Source of the DNA: Pelargonium tetragonum | Lineage: Eukaryota > Streptophyta > Magnoliopsida > Geraniales > Geraniaceae | Length of the DNA: 64,000 nt | NCBI GenBank assembly: GCA_036897445.1 | Contig: JAYMTL010000026.1 | Location: 1 to 64,000, forward strand | Reading direction: 5' to 3' | Shown: piece by piece, positions 45,571-60,500 of the stretch | How the letters are laid out: every line of letters begins with the position of its first letter | How positions within the stretch are numbered: the stretch's first letter is position 1 | Position numbers and translations under genes: made by a program | The notes under the pieces: generated by a model | Databases searched by the model: none | Seen by the model: the letters and a program-made list of their open reading frames with translations, nothing else | What the model was told of the DNA's origin: nothing

Positions 45571-48500
45571 GGAGCCCCCTTATCTTATAAAACTTTAATA
45601 GCCTATAAAAAACTTATTAGCTATACTATTTAAGTTTAAGTGATTCCGCTTTGGTTCAAAAGAAACCCTTTATTTAAGTGGATTTAAAGGTTCAAATAGA
45701 GCTATGATCTATAGCCTTTGTACAAGAGATTTCAGACTATACACTACAGAATATCTCCTTATTTAAATTACACTGTAATATTAAAGGGACTTCTTTGCAT
45801 CTATTCAGTTTTATTAAAAGACCTAACGATTCTTTTTTATATTTAAACTAGTACTAAATATGCAATTCTGGAAATAGTAAAACGTTATAAAGCTTTTTTG
45901 TTATCGGTTTACCAAGCCCTTAGGATCTTATATATAACAAGAGTGTCTAAAGTCCGTTATAGAAAAGGATAAGTTTGTTAGGGTATCCCTTTACCGGAAG
46001 TTTTGTAGTTAATATTTAGTTGGAGTTCAAATTTTTTATTACTAAGTTTATTGAGAGCATACGCCGGGTCTACACCTGTTAGGTTGGCTTTTTGTTATGC
46101 TCCGTAGGAAAGTCTTAAAAATCCTTAGTATAATTTGAGAATTTTACAAACAAAAGAGAGCTCAGTTTAATGCCTTAAGGGGTTAGCAATAGATCCAACC
46201 CTTAACGACACTTCTTATTGCCCTGTTTAAAAAAAAATATAAAAACGGAGCTTGTTAAACTAATAATTATGTAAAGTATATCCTTGCAAAAAGCTTTTTA
46301 CTACTAAAAGAAAAAGAAATTAAGTCGAGAATTTCCTCGGATGTTTTGGTAGATTCTTTTTACACTTCTCTAAAATCTTTATAAAAAGAAGGAATTTACA
46401 GAAGTGGAAAAAAAGGTTCGAGGTTTTACTCAGTTTGCTGGAACTCCTATTATAGCCTGCTTAGAATGCCGGGTTACCCAATTTTAGTTAAATGTTAGAT
46501 TTTAGGGACTCCCCTTGAAATTTGCGATCAATCAAAATTCAAGAAAAACAAACAAGATGAAGTTTTAATAACCAGTGATAAAAGAAGCTCACTGCAATTA
46601 CCAGGAAGTTTCGTAGAGGGGTACTAGTAAATTACTTAATGTATAAAAGCAACCTTTAAAGGACAAGTCACGCAGCTCGTCTGGGCACCCTATGATATAG
46701 CCTCCTTATTTTTATATCCCTACCCGCTCTCAGACCTCTTTCTTCTGTTATCTTTAAAACCTACCCATCTAGAGAAATTGCCGGCATATGAATACGGATT
46801 CAATTGATGATGAGGCCCTATCGTTGTATTAGTTATGTCTATGAAACTGGGTTTGAACAAGGAATTTCTTGTATTATTTAAGTTATTCTAAAACTCTCTT
46901 CACTCTTTGAGGTATTCTAAAAACCAAGCTCAACTAATCTTTCTTAGGTTTTTTTTGAAAGAAGAAATTTCTTCCAAACTACGGCAAGCGCTATTAAACT
47001 AAACTTAATGGTATACAACAAAAAAAACTTTACTGAACAATGAGCAGACTTGCGCCATAAATTCGGTAAATCTAGTTTTAAATAAAAATACAAAAACCCA
47101 CAACCCACTTGCATTCCTTTAGCAAAAAGCAATTAATCGAAGATAAAAACCTAAAAAATTCCCTTTATTTTCAATTTTTTTATACCTTTGTAGTCTATCC
47201 TACAGAGCAACCCGCGATATACTTTATTATAAGTTTCAAGTTGTCGAAGATTCTAAAAATTTTAGTAAAAGAAATATTATTAATAAGATTAAAGTCAATT
47301 CTTGTATCCTGTTTTTAGAGTCCTAGTTAGATTAGACACGTATAATCTTTCATTTGCAAAAAAAAATGGCTTACCTGATTGGGATGGGAATCATAAAGTA
47401 GTGTTATATCTGGATTCCTGCCATTCATAAAGGAGTCCTTTTTTACTATGTAAACATGTATAAAGCTTTTTTATTTCACAAAAACAATCGAGAAAGGGAA
47501 TCTCCTGCCCCTAAGTGGGTACCCTTTTAGTACTAATACAGAATTTCGGGCACCGAAGAGGCAGATATCAAAGCAAAAGGTCAATAGAACCAATAAGAGC
47601 TCTATTTTTCTTTTAATAAAATTTTTAAGGTCTTTTTCGTAGTAAGGTTATAATATAAAAACTCTTACTTGGGGGAAAAAAGCTATACATAAGATAGGTT
47701 AAAACTCTCTTTATAAAGCACGAGAGAGGCCTTACAATTTCTTAAAATCCGGTAAAGCCCTCCCCCTCAGTATCTTTTTATAATACTAAAGGCCTCGCAC
47801 TTAGGTTTAAAGTTAGTATTGTTTTATAGTATCAAGAAATTCTTACCTTGTGATGAATGCAGTACCCAAGAGCATTCTTCTGAGTGAAAAAGAGGTTTCT
47901 AATTCGGTTAGCACTTTAGTTTTTACACCTTTTGTAATCTACTCAACCCACAGCTTTGACATAAATAAAGATAAACGAGAATACAAGCTGTCGGGATAAA
48001 AAAAATTTGAGAGACTACTCAGGCGGGTTCCGCCTAATTACGGAGACTCTTTCATTTTCTTTTATAGTTAGAAGAATTTCTTCCCTTCATTTCGTCATTT
48101 GTGTTTTTTACGTAACTGTAATCAAGACGCACTTGTATAGTTTTTGCTAAGTTTTAGCTGTGCCTGGCATTAGAACTCTATTTTATATTACTCACCAGCA
48201 AGCCTTTCTTTTTGTTCAAGTCCTTGTTTATAGAAAGCGCAAACTATTGAAGAGTGGTCTGGAATCCTTTGCTGAAGATAGATATACGGTGATACAAAAC
48301 CGGACGGGCTAAAGAAAGTCTTTCACGAATCAAAATATACTGACAAAAAAACCCAGCTCCTGTTAGACTAGAAAAGAAAGAAATTCCCAAGTTAAGGTAG
48401 TCCTAAATCCCACTGTAATACTGTAATAGGGGGTTAGCAAAGTATATTATTGTACTTTTAGAGCAAAGCCCCCTTGTGACTAGGAGCGAGCGGAAACTCC

Positions 48501-51500
48501 AAAACTGCCAGACATATGTAGGATAAGCAAAAAGGAAGTTTTTTTTCTTTTTGAAGTTTTCCTCAATTTTAGGTATTAGAAGCAGGCAAATAGCCAATAG
48601 ATCATAAAATAACAACGAGACTGCTCATTACTAAAAGGCTATACTATAACAGAAAGTGCAAAAATATTACTAAATAAGCAGCTTGTGGGACCGGGTAGCT
48701 TTCATTAATAAGACTACTAACAAGAGTTAAAAAGATATTTGTATATTTGCCTATGTTGACAGAGTGAGCTTTATAATATGCTATAAAAGTACTTCGAAGC
48801 TTGAAGAAAAAAAATTCTATTACTAGGAACCTAAAAGCTTTAACTGGCTATGTAAATCTGAATACTCTCAAGTTTTTGTTGCATTAGGTCGTACATAATG
48901 TATAGCTCAAAGAATTTCTCAGAAGCTAGCGAGCTCCTTGTTACTACAAAATTTCCACTTTCTATATTTGTATAAATCTTATTCCCGGCTTCTATATAAA
49001 GTTAAGGATTCCTTGTTTTAGTGTTAGTACTTAGCCTAAATTCACCAAACAATACAACTGGAAGTCCCCAAGAGATCAACTAAAGACGATAAAATCCTTT
49101 AGCTTAAACCAGGATTTCTATATACCAAAATAGCAACAACTATCAAACATTCGCTTTCTAAAAGAAATTTTTAATACCCCAAGAATCTCGCAGTACACAT
49201 CTAAAAACTTAATTTGATCGAGAAAGGAAGTGAAAAATAGTATTAATTAAGCGGGGACCCCCTCATTCTTTATTATAACCCTTTTACGGACTCGGAATAT
49301 TACTATAATGAAATCTAGGATTTTGACATATTTAGGAGTGGTGTCAATAATTTCTTTTTACAAGGGGCGCTCCTTATAGGCAAACCCACCGCCCTTTAGC
49401 CTTAGCTGGGGCTTCGTTAAATGACCGAAAGTTCAATTCAAAAGGGGGATTACGTTGAGTGCAACATTCCTTAAATCGCGAACTTAAAATGAAATTTTTA
49501 GGTCAGGAAACTCGTAGATCTAAGATATAGTTTAATATTAGTGTTAACGCCAGGACTTTTCTATCCTTACTGGAGGTAGGCTTTTCTTGTCAAACTCTTT
49601 CTTAAGGAAGAAGCCTTCTTATATAAAAGGGGACCTGGAGCAAGTCTCAATCCTGAAAGAATTTCTTGGGTAACAAAAAGGACAGAACCCCTCCTTTTTG
49701 ACAAAACCATAGTACAAGCACTTCCTTACGTTTTTAGAATTCTTACCAAAACTTAGTGGGTTCCTAATAAGCTTTCGACTTGGGAGCGTTGCTTTGAGGT
49801 ATATCCCTGAAAAATTGTTCTTAGTTACTTACCGACCTGGGCGGGACTCAATCAAAAGGGTTGGGGTTAACTAGAGTTCTTCGTAAGATTATCCTTATCT
49901 CATACTTTTTGGACTTGAGGGACCTCTAATTCGGTATATTTTTCTCAAATTCCTGCTTTCTTGAAATATTTATATTATAGAGCCCCTTTTGATTTTGACC
50001 TCTCAAACCAATACCTTATTCACTCCACCGCAACTATACCCGGAGTTTTTAATCTAATAAAAAAAGAACTAACAAGGATAAACCCTAAGTTAGCTTTCTT
50101 TATATAAGCAATGCTATGATATATAGTAGAATTCCTGCCTTTTATTATCAGATTTGGGTTGTTTCTCCAGAAAATCTTTAAACTACTTTAACCGTCATAA
50201 CCTTTTTGTCTTGACAATATCATATCTACTACAAGAATAAGTAGAAATCAAGCCCTAATAAAATAGGAAATGACTTAAAAAAATCTGTATTATTGTATGT
50301 CATGCCCCTGCAGTACTCGGCCCTACTAACTTTGTAAGTTAAAACTACAAAAGTAAATAACAAAGGAACATCAACTACTAAGCTCTAAGACTGGAAATCT
50401 AGCATCTAAAAAGGATGAACTTAATTTTTATAACACCATTCTTAACCTAAAATTTCATAAAAAGAGAAAAATCTAATTATAACTTCTGGGCCCCCTATAC
50501 TATACAATATTCATTAAATTGAAGAATTAACAGCCTACCCACGCTAAGGATATACGATTTGATTGAACCTTTGTTTTTATGTAAAATAAAAGGTTTGTTC
50601 TTGTTACGCAAAGGGTATATTAACTAAGATTAAATATATACAGTGGTCTTTTTATAAACCTTACTCTCTTACTCTAAAGATAAGTAAGTTCTAGGGGTGG
50701 ACAATAAAAAGAGGAGTCCTAGATTAGAATGATATTCAAAACAAATAAAGTGGGATTTAATAAATAACAAGGGAGCAAAGGAAGAAGTTTGGTACAAGCC
50801 TAGGGGTATTCCCCTTTTCTAGGAAAGCCATAGAGATATATCTTTCTTAGTCTTTTAGAGTTTGAGGTTAGAACCTAAGCCTTTTTGCAGCCTTAAGAGT
50901 ATACTCCCAAGATTCTCCGGAAGATAGTATAGGAAACCCCTTTGAAACAAATAGAATATAATTAAGCTAATAAATAATAGAAGTTTTAGATGACTCCTGT
51001 AATTGATAAACCTTCTGTACGGCCTTTTTCGTGAACTAAAACCCGACTTAGGGTAGGGACCCTCTACGACTTTTTTCCCTTCCTTTTTAACATTTGCTTT
51101 AGTTTTAGTATACTTTTTCGTGAGAGATCTAGTAGTTAATATGAGTGCGGGTTTAGCCCTTAAATAAAAAGAAAAGAAGAAGATCTGCAGTTTCATTTTT
51201 TAAGCATAACTTAGTCGTGTAAAGAGAAAGCCCCGATTTAGTAGAACAGGTTCCGGTTTCGAATTAAAGTAAAGGGTTGCTAAGTTTACGGTAAGTCCAA
51301 GGGAGCGCTAACTATAAAAAAGGGAGGTCTTAACTAGTACTACTTAAGGAAGGTAAGGTTCTCTTGAGAGCTCTCTAACTACTTTGAGGTTTGTTTTAGT
51401 AAGATAGTTTAAGGTAACAAAGTAATCTGGGGAGGGTCTAGTTTCAAGATATTGCTGCCTTTACAGGAGTAGTATAGAATTGAAAGGAATCGTATTGGGT

Positions 51501-54500
51501 CCTAAAGTCCTTTTCTCGGATAAAAGTCTTTTACTTAGAGAAACTTTAACAGGTAATTACCCAGGAATTTTTCCTAATAAGAAAGCCGTTCCTGAGATCA
51601 ACTAAAAAAAACACGGCTTATTGAAAGGGTAGGTATTGTAAATAAGGGGTCCCTTTACCTTTAATCAAAGCCTCCTCCCCAATCTTCCTTATCTAAATTA
51701 AATAGGAAGAAGAACACCTCTAGCTTGGCAGCTAAACTCTTTCGAAACAAAAATCCAGTTTATGAAAAATGAAAAAGTATATCTTCTCGGGTATACCCCT
51801 TAACAAATCAAATATTAAGCAGAAGCTCTAATTCATTAATTTGTGGACCCTAAAAACGGCCTGCGAATCCAAGTAAATTTAGTTTGGAGGGGATCTCCAT
51901 AAGGATTCTACAAAAACCCTACTTTTAGATAGACTTCAAAGCGCCCGGCATAAGACTTTTTCATTTTAACTCTAGTAGAACTTCCCTGATCCGTAAAAGC
52001 AAGCTAGCCTCAAAGCTATATAATAATTAGGAACCCTTTAATCCCAAGCCCCATATACAGGAGTTCGTATAAATATCTTCTGGATTAACCTTCTAGAATT
52101 TGCTTGTTTCACCATAACCCTACTTGTAGTCATTTTCTTTCTATTTTTAAAGCGGGAACTTGCCCTTTCCTTGTACTCACTAGAGAACCGCCTTTTAGAA
52201 ACCTATGCAGCCTCTTCCTGGAGTTCTAGCCAGTTCCCGTATTTGGATATATACTTTCTTTGAAGGCTTCCTTTTCTTCTGTTTTATTCTTAAACCGAAA
52301 ATAGAAAATCTTTAGTAAGATAGTAATCTCCTTCTTTAAATACCAAAAGTGGCGGCTTTATCCCAATAAAATGAATTATGCAATAACACCGATTCTCAAA
52401 TTCTTACTCTATTATATTGGGACTCCTATGAAAACCTATCCAATCAATAAGGAATCTCTATGACTTGTTAGCAGAGGAACGTTAAAATAACTGGGCCCGC
52501 TAATTGCCCGACGATATGCATAGTAAACTAAGGGTATTCCTGCGTTAGGGGTGTAGAAATCCAGGGAATCTTGAACTAGCTTTTGGGCCAACCAAGTAAT
52601 AGGAAGAATTTAAGATCGAATACAGGGAATAACTACTCAACCTCCTTGAAATTTTTCCTTTATACTACCCCTTTTAAGACAAGAATATAAGGGCTTTCTT
52701 TTACCCTAGAACACCCTGTGGTGTGAGGTTTACGTTATTTACAGGGATTCCTACTAGGGTGGGGGTTAGAAACCATCTACAATTTGATTCGGAAAAGTTT
52801 CGTTTATTTCATTTTTAAAGGCAAAGGGAGTTTTGGGTGTGTATAGAGCGAGTTTATAAGCTTTTTATTTAAGATTAAAATTTTTATTGAAAAGGTAAAG
52901 TTTTAGTGTATTCGGATATCGAGGATTCCCTTGCACTTTCTGGTAAGCTTTATTAGTTTGGTAACGTTCTTTGTTATAACATAGTTATACTATAAGCTAC
53001 TTTTTTACAAAAGTATCGACAGCTTACTATGTAAAAAGCTTCTCCTTTTATTTTAGAATCCGGAGACCTGGAACTCTAGCAAATCTAGTACATTTTTAGG
53101 ACTATAAAAACCGAATTTCTCACTTTTCTTATCGCCACTCTCTTTGCTAAGGCAATTCTCCAGCTCTTACCCTTAAGGGAATCTTGGGGTGTAAAATATA
53201 TTAGAAGCAGTTTTAACCACTTTCACAAAAAGAGAAGTTTAAGTGCTTTCCCAGATATATCTACAAATCGGAGGGATCCTTTTCTTGGTACTAATTAAAG
53301 GACACCGGGTATACCACTAAAACGTATACATGGGGGCTCCTATGCCTATGCTCTGAGGAATTGTTTGTTAAAAATTTCTTCGCTTTTATGAAAGAAGAGT
53401 TTAGGCCCGGATATTCTATAATTTAGACGTTTCTACACCTTCAGCTGCCTTTCAAATATAGAACTCCTTTTCTTTTATATAAGCCCTTTTAGATAGTTAG
53501 ATAGTCAACAAGAGTGCCTAGGAAGAGCCCAAAAGTTCTGTGAGCTCTTTAAGACGCAATTCTGAAAAGCATATAGGGTCTGAGTATTTTCGTTATAGTT
53601 TAAAAAGAAATTAAGCGTAAAATTTTGAGTTACAAATAGAATAGGAAGTCCTGTGTTAACAAATTCGCAGGCAATAAAATAGCTTATATAAAAAGTAGAA
53701 TCCTGCTAATCCCTATAATACTCGTAACCAAAAAGTACAAAATGAAATTGGGGTATCCCAGGCTTGTTAAGTAAAGGTTGCTTCATGCGCTGTTACAACC
53801 CCAATATTTTTAAAGACTTCCCCGCCTTCATTAAGACTTTGTATCCAAACAAGTAGAAGAAAAAGGGTCAAAAAGGTACGTATAACGTAAAATTTATTAT
53901 AGGTACCTCGGGAAGGAGAAACAAAAAAGTAGGCTTTAGATAAAACCTTTTTGCGGGGCTTTTGGTTTATAATTACAAAGAGGTCCGAGCTTTAATTCAT
54001 TTTATACTGATAAAGAACTCTAATAATAAATAGGAGACAGAAAGATTTGATTTAGTTTTTTATACAACATTCCGGATTTGTTCCTTATAGCAAAGGTATA
54101 TACGTCACGGATAAAGCATCGGTACTCAAAGTTCACGAATAAGATGAACTAACACTATAAAAAAAGAAACGGAGTTCTTGTCAGACTCATTTCTAGCTGA
54201 AAGAAGGAGGCTAAACCCGGACACTTATGCCTATTTATCTTTGATTCAGAATATAAGGACTAGTTTAACTAATTCAGTACTTATTGACTTGCCATAAAAT
54301 TTTTACCCATAGGAATTCCTACCCTTATTCTCTTTATAGTCATAGCGGCTAAGCACCCCTCCTTGATTTTAGAAGCAATACACTTGTATTACTTTAGAAT
54401 AACCCAAGAAGGAAGCTCTCCCTGTGTATGGGGCAGTTATAAAAACCTTGGCTAATTTAAGGGCCTACAAAATCTAGATATATTACACCAAGCACAAAAG

Positions 54501-57500
54501 TAAGATAAAAAAAGAAGAGCTCTAGCTCAAGCGGTACTTTTGGTTCTTTACCCAGGGTTTAAGGAAAGATAATATTATGGGGTTAGTATAATCAAACTTT
54601 TGTTATAGTAGAGTTAAGGGTCCTCTCAAGAAAGGTATGTACTCGGTTGCTTCGGTTCTGGCTACTAGGTTTTACTAAAGTAGGAATAAAGGAATTCCTA
54701 TAACCCATTAACCCATAAAAGTTAACGAGGTCCCGATTTTTGTTTGCAAGTTGAGTACTATAAAAAATACAAAAACTTCCTCCGGGCGGACATGTATCTA
54801 AAATTCTACATCAACACCATAAGAAGATTTGGCGTTTAAGAACTTGTATTTAACGGAGCCGCCCTTTGATCATTTCCTTGTGATTCCCTACTTTAAACCG
54901 GATCAGAGAGTCAAATCAGTGTATCCTTTAGCGCTACGCCTACTTACTCTAGAGATTTTTCTACTAGTAGGAAACTGCCTTTAATTAACCCTTAGGAAAA
55001 TGCAGGGCAACAAGTAAGTAAAAGAATCCCCTTTTATACCTCTACACCTTGTAAGAAAAGCTCATAACCTTCTTTAAAAACCTTTGCCTTATTTAATTAA
55101 AAACTAAAATGCATTAAACCAAAAAAGCCATAAGTCTTATCTAGAATCACTTAAAACTTGAGTTCATAGGTCTCGTAAGATTTTTTTAGTCTTTTTGCAT
55201 TTGATTTCCTATATTTCTTTTTCAGTATTTACCTTTGCCTTGCTTGTCAAATTCCTGTCTAATTTAAGCTAACCTCCAAGAAAATGCCCGAGGAACCTAG
55301 AGCTCCCCTTTTCCTGTAAATACCTATGAAAAAGAGATTTAGGAGTCCTGACTTACTTAGTTTATTCCATCTCACTAAAAACTATATCCTCACTGCATTA
55401 AGACTCCTGTTTTCCTATAAGAGTTTGAATTTTTCTTACCGGAAGTAATTACTACAACAAGAAGAACCGCTTTTTTAAGTTGAATCCCACTTTGACTTTT
55501 ACGCCCTTTTATTTCTTTTTAACAAACTCTAGATAAAAACAAGTAACAAAAAGATAAGAAAACTCAAGGAAATGTAGAAAAAATCTATACGTGAGTTTTC
55601 CTTATCCCCCTTTCAACTTATATTAGTTCTGGAGCTTTTACTAGATCTTGTTTATACCGAACCTCTTTTCTATTCTATCCAAAAGGGTTTCATTTTTTTC
55701 CAAAAACCCACTTCCATGAAAGTAGGAAACTCGTGTGAATGTTTCTTAGCTATCACTTTTTTATTACAGATGGTTGGAGTCTTAAAAAAAGAGAGTCTAA
55801 ACTTTTTGCCCTCAGGCATCAAATACTTAAGAAATTCTATGACATTGATTTTTGTCTATTATTTCCTTTGCTATATCAGCCTATTAAAAGTAAGATTACT
55901 GCCTAATATTATTTATTTATCCGTATTAAGCTTCTTCCCATCTATTACAAAGAAATCCTTGTAGCTATTTGTAATAAAGCTAGAGCTGTTTCCTTTTTTA
56001 TGGGAAGTAATTCCTCCTATTGGTAACCAAGGATAATTGCTTAATTGGGCGTTTAAAGCACGGATCTAATCATATAAATTTTAATAGTCAAAGTCCAGCA
56101 ACTCTATTTCTTTTTAGCAGCTTTTGTAGGAATACAATATAAGACCTCTCCTTTAATTCATTTTTTCCCTTTTTTTAAGTCCTTGCCCTAACCCCAAAAA
56201 AGTTGCTTGCTCTATATGAAGTTCCTAAAAACCGGCCGGTACAAAACTTAAGTGGGCTCACTAAATTTAGCGGGTCTTTTCACGAGCTACCCTTTTAAGT
56301 AGGGTTGTGTACATGTCGGGTAATGATAAAAACAAATTCCCTCTAAAAAAATCTTCCTAGAAAATCCCGCTTTTTCTTTTTTTGTATACTTCTCAAGAAG
56401 TAGGAACTTATATACGCGTTAACTAAGTGGGGTGTCCGATATATAGAATTAAGGAACAATATATTAGTTAGTACAACGGGTACCCATATTTCAAAAGGGG
56501 TTACCCAGAACGGAACAGGCAGAAGTACATACACAACTCTAAAAACCCTGAAGGAAGGTCTGAAATCTGTAATTCATATGAGTTTCCTATAGCGGATATC
56601 TGAAAAATTATCAACATTTTCACTTTAGCCCTAAGCGCGTTATTTAAGCAATGCCGACTACTTATGAAGACTTAGCTGCTGTTCCAAATACACAAAAACT
56701 TTAGAAGAGATTTAATAGGTAAACTGAGTAGAGCTCCTTTCTGTTGTCTCAGAAACCTGCACCTTTTTGTATGGAATTCTTGATAAAATAGAAACTTTCA
56801 TTTCGGTCTTTGCTTTTCGAAACCTAGTATATGCCACTAGCCCCTAATGCGGAGGCTTACTTAATGCAATGCATACGAAAACGGAGTCCCTTGTAGAGCT
56901 TCTTAGTAGTACTCTGTAATAAGTAGAAACTACTTTAACTTCTCGAAAACGTAAGCTTAGGTATCCCCCTATTTCGTAAAGTGGTTTAAGACGAAAATAA
57001 TTTGAATCTTGTAAGGCAACCCAGTTACAGGGGCATATGGATTAGTAACTCTGTATTACAAAAAGCCGGAAGTGGGGTTTTATAAGAAACTAGCTAAAGA
57101 ACAAAAAAGCTTAATAAAGTTAAAATCTTCCTCAGAACCTAGAACTTTTGGGTTAGCCTTAAGTGTTTTGATAATGGAAGTTACAGGATCCCGGGCCCTT
57201 GGAGTCCTATTCTCGCCAAAGGCTAAAAATCAAACTTTAAAACCAAAATGAAAGGGTCCCCTTTTTAATTAAGTCTTTCACTTTTTTATATTCCTAAGGG
57301 CATTTTACATAAAAAACCCGCGGGGCTTATGGGAAAAGCTAAGTGCCTTAATTCTTTATTGATTTACATTTCTTCTAATTCAGTAATTTGAGGAGTATAA
57401 ATACAAGTACTTCTGTATATAGAGTCCCGGGTTTTTTGACCCCCGTGCAATTTCCATAAGGAGAAACGCTTCCCAAGAGTACCTAAGCTAGGCGAGATTT

Positions 57501-60500
57501 GGCTTATTTGCCTTGTGTTTGAAATACACTGATTGATTTCCTTTTTAAGGTACCATAAAAGAATAAAAAATCTAGAAAGCTCTTAATATTTTACAACCGC
57601 GTGATTAAGAAACCTACAAGTTAAATTCTATACTTAGGCGCTCTCGAGGTGCGAAACATGGATAAGTTATCCTTTTGAATTTTAGCTTTTTGCTTTACTT
57701 CGGTATACTTCATTAAAGAAGTTTAGGTACTTCTAAGTTAAGTATAAAAAACTTTTTATAAGTCGTAGAAAAACGTATCCCATAGTATAGTATACCCCCA
57801 GAATCTTTTTTTGGCGTAGGTATTCGTTCTTTTATGTTAATCCGAAAAACTGGGATACAAAAACAAGGTGTCTATCTTAATTTAAGTACTTTTACCTCTA
57901 AAGGAATAAGAATTACTCAGACAGAATCGGGAACTAAAAAAGAGCTCACTCTAGCCAACAGGACGGGGGATGGGAAAGCAATCATTAAGCATTCTTTACT
58001 CAGACTCACTAGTAAAGCGTTTGGTATAAGAGTTAACCCTTGGAAACACCCAGTCCAGTACAGCACTTTCTATTTCATTTGTAGAACAAAGCTTTTCCAG
58101 TTTTTAAACCAAGCGTCTCTTACATAGAAAATTTTTATCGTAAGGCCCTTCTCGACTTAGTGAACCCGGTATTTTTATTAGGAGATTTTGCGGCCCCTAG
58201 TTACCCTGTCCTCTGATAAATTAATTTTAATAAAAAAGCCTTTCCCCACCACTACCCACTTCAAAAGGGTCTTCGCTAAAAAAAGGGAGACATCCTTTGC
58301 CTGATAAGAAAAGGATTGGAGGCTGAAACTTTGGTATATTTGGTGTAACCTATTTTTTGGGGTTTATACAAGTTTCCTTTAAAAGGTTTCGAATAGTGCT
58401 ATAGGTTTATGCTTTTTAAGTATTCTTGTCACGGGACTACTTAGATTATTTCTTTAGTCTTAAGCCAGTATTATATAAATATTATTTTAAAAGAGGGTAG
58501 AGTTTCTAGATGCTTTTTCGTAATAGTGTATAAACAATTAAAGTACCACCAATGCTTTTTGAGCAAAGTCCTTCGTCTAGCATTTTCCTACATAGGCGCT
58601 TGCGCGTTCTTAAGTGAGTTATAATGACAAACTTTTTGCACAGGGTTATAAACCCACGTTTAGAAAAGGGGCCCGCTAGAAGAAAAGGGAATTGCCCATA
58701 GCACCCATTAAGGGCTATAAGCTACTCTGAAATCTGTTTGAAATATCGGGTCAAAAGGGATACTTGCTATATAGAAATTTGGATATTTCTTTTTCGGCTT
58801 TTTCTTGCGGGATAAGCAGGATAATAAAATTAAGGATAGAATATGAATAGCAGGGGAAACCCAAGTCGAATACGAAAAAGCATTGCCTTGAATATAACAG
58901 TTAATAGAATTCTTTGTGTCAACAAAATGAAAAAACAATAAGTAGTTCTTGCTTTAATTACTATACTTCGAGTAAAAGCTGCCCTCGGACAAATGGATGG
59001 ATCTTATATCTCTCGCTTCAAAAGTCTCTTGTAACTCCGTCTTTTTTTTTCATATTACCGACCCATTTTATTTAAATCAGAGTTTTCAAGCCCAGCCTTT
59101 TTAGGATCCTCTTAAGTTCTCGCCCCTTCGCCTCGAAACATTCTTTTTATGGAGTAGTTTTTTCTTTGTTTTTTAAGTAGCTCCCTTTGACTTAATAAAA
59201 GATGCTTCAGGGTGTACGAATAACGTATACGCTAGCCAGTATTAAGTTAATTATATTGACTCTTGAAAGGGGGTTTTAGCAAGTTTAGTTAACATAAGTT
59301 TATCAAATTAGCACTTTTATTTCTGAGAGTGTAGAACCCGTGTGGAAACTCCATAGGCATATTGGTGAACTCGTACTTTGTACAAGAAAAAGTGCCCTAT
59401 AATAGAACTCGGTCTAGACATTTTCAACAAGGTATGAAAAAAAAATAGCGAAATCCTTGGCTTACACATTTTAAAGTTGGCAGCCTGTACCCAATGTTTT
59501 GAGGGGATTCCTTGAGCTTTTCTTAGAAATTGATTTTCTCTGGTAAAGTAACTAGGTATACTACAAAAAAACAAGATTTTATAAAGCATAACAATTAAAA
59601 GTCTCAGTTACCTTATTCTTCAGCGCATGGGAGTTTTATTACTAAATCTCCTATCCTATTAGTATTAGCCTTTTGTGTGTTATAGGGAAGAGAGAAGTAC
59701 TATAGAGTCCTTTCTAAACTTTAATTGTTATAGTATTTTGGATATATTATAATACAGAATTAGACACTTCAGCATGTCTCTTTTCAGTCTCTGGAGCCTC
59801 TAGTAAGAGGAGTCATAGTTATTCTTCCTTGTTATAATAAACAGCCCTCTCTTTAATTAAAAAAAGGTTCGTTTCTTCCACTCTTTTCTTTCTCTCGTCT
59901 TGTATATCTTGTTTTTTTAGAGAGGGGTGTATGAAACAAGTATTAGGAAATCTTGTAAATAAAGAGGTTATATAGAGTTGTTGATCCTGACACATAAAAA
60001 AGAAAAAAGACCTGCGCAGAGGTAGCTTTTATCTTAAATTCATCTCATAAGTTAGGTATTCCTTTATTTTCTTTTTATGTAGTTGACAAAAGTAAATACA
60101 AAGGCAAATTACAAGGAAATTCTTGACAGCAGAATGAATACGAACTATTCTACAAGTCTACAAGAAAAAGAAGTTGTTTTAGATCAAACGCTAGAAAAGG
60201 ATCCCCTTATTGATGTCACTTTGTGTTTACGATTACTAAATTCCAAGGCCTTATCATCAGTGAATGCTTGTTGAAATGAAATACCTCATGTGTTTAAAGA
60301 AAGGGATTTTGCGGCTTCCCTGATTCTAAAGGTTTGGTTAAAAAAGAGGTCTAAATTTCATATTAAAGTTAGAATTAGAGTACTATACGTCTTCTTTTTT
60401 AGTAAATATAGCTTACCTTCGGGGGAATCCTTAGAGTAAAACAAGTAGGGATTTCCGCTATTTTCATGTTATCCGGATAAGAAATTCATAACGAAGAATA

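Noticed and set aside
50855-51196. 113-codon minus-strand frame, the longest in the window
   Set aside because: The length is about the maximum expected by chance. The N-terminal part is Lys-rich and the C-terminal part Phe/Leu/Tyr-rich as AT-rich DNA produces, with no recognisable domain and no partner gene.
57834-58127. 97-codon plus-strand frame with fairly natural amino-acid mix
   Set aside because: It looks protein-like in places, but I recognise no motif. It stands alone in body DNA, and frames of this length are expected a few times by chance.
60083-60274. 63-codon plus-strand frame with charged, protein-like sequence
   Set aside because: Too short, and there are no homologous pieces on either side. 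Frames of this length arise by chance here.
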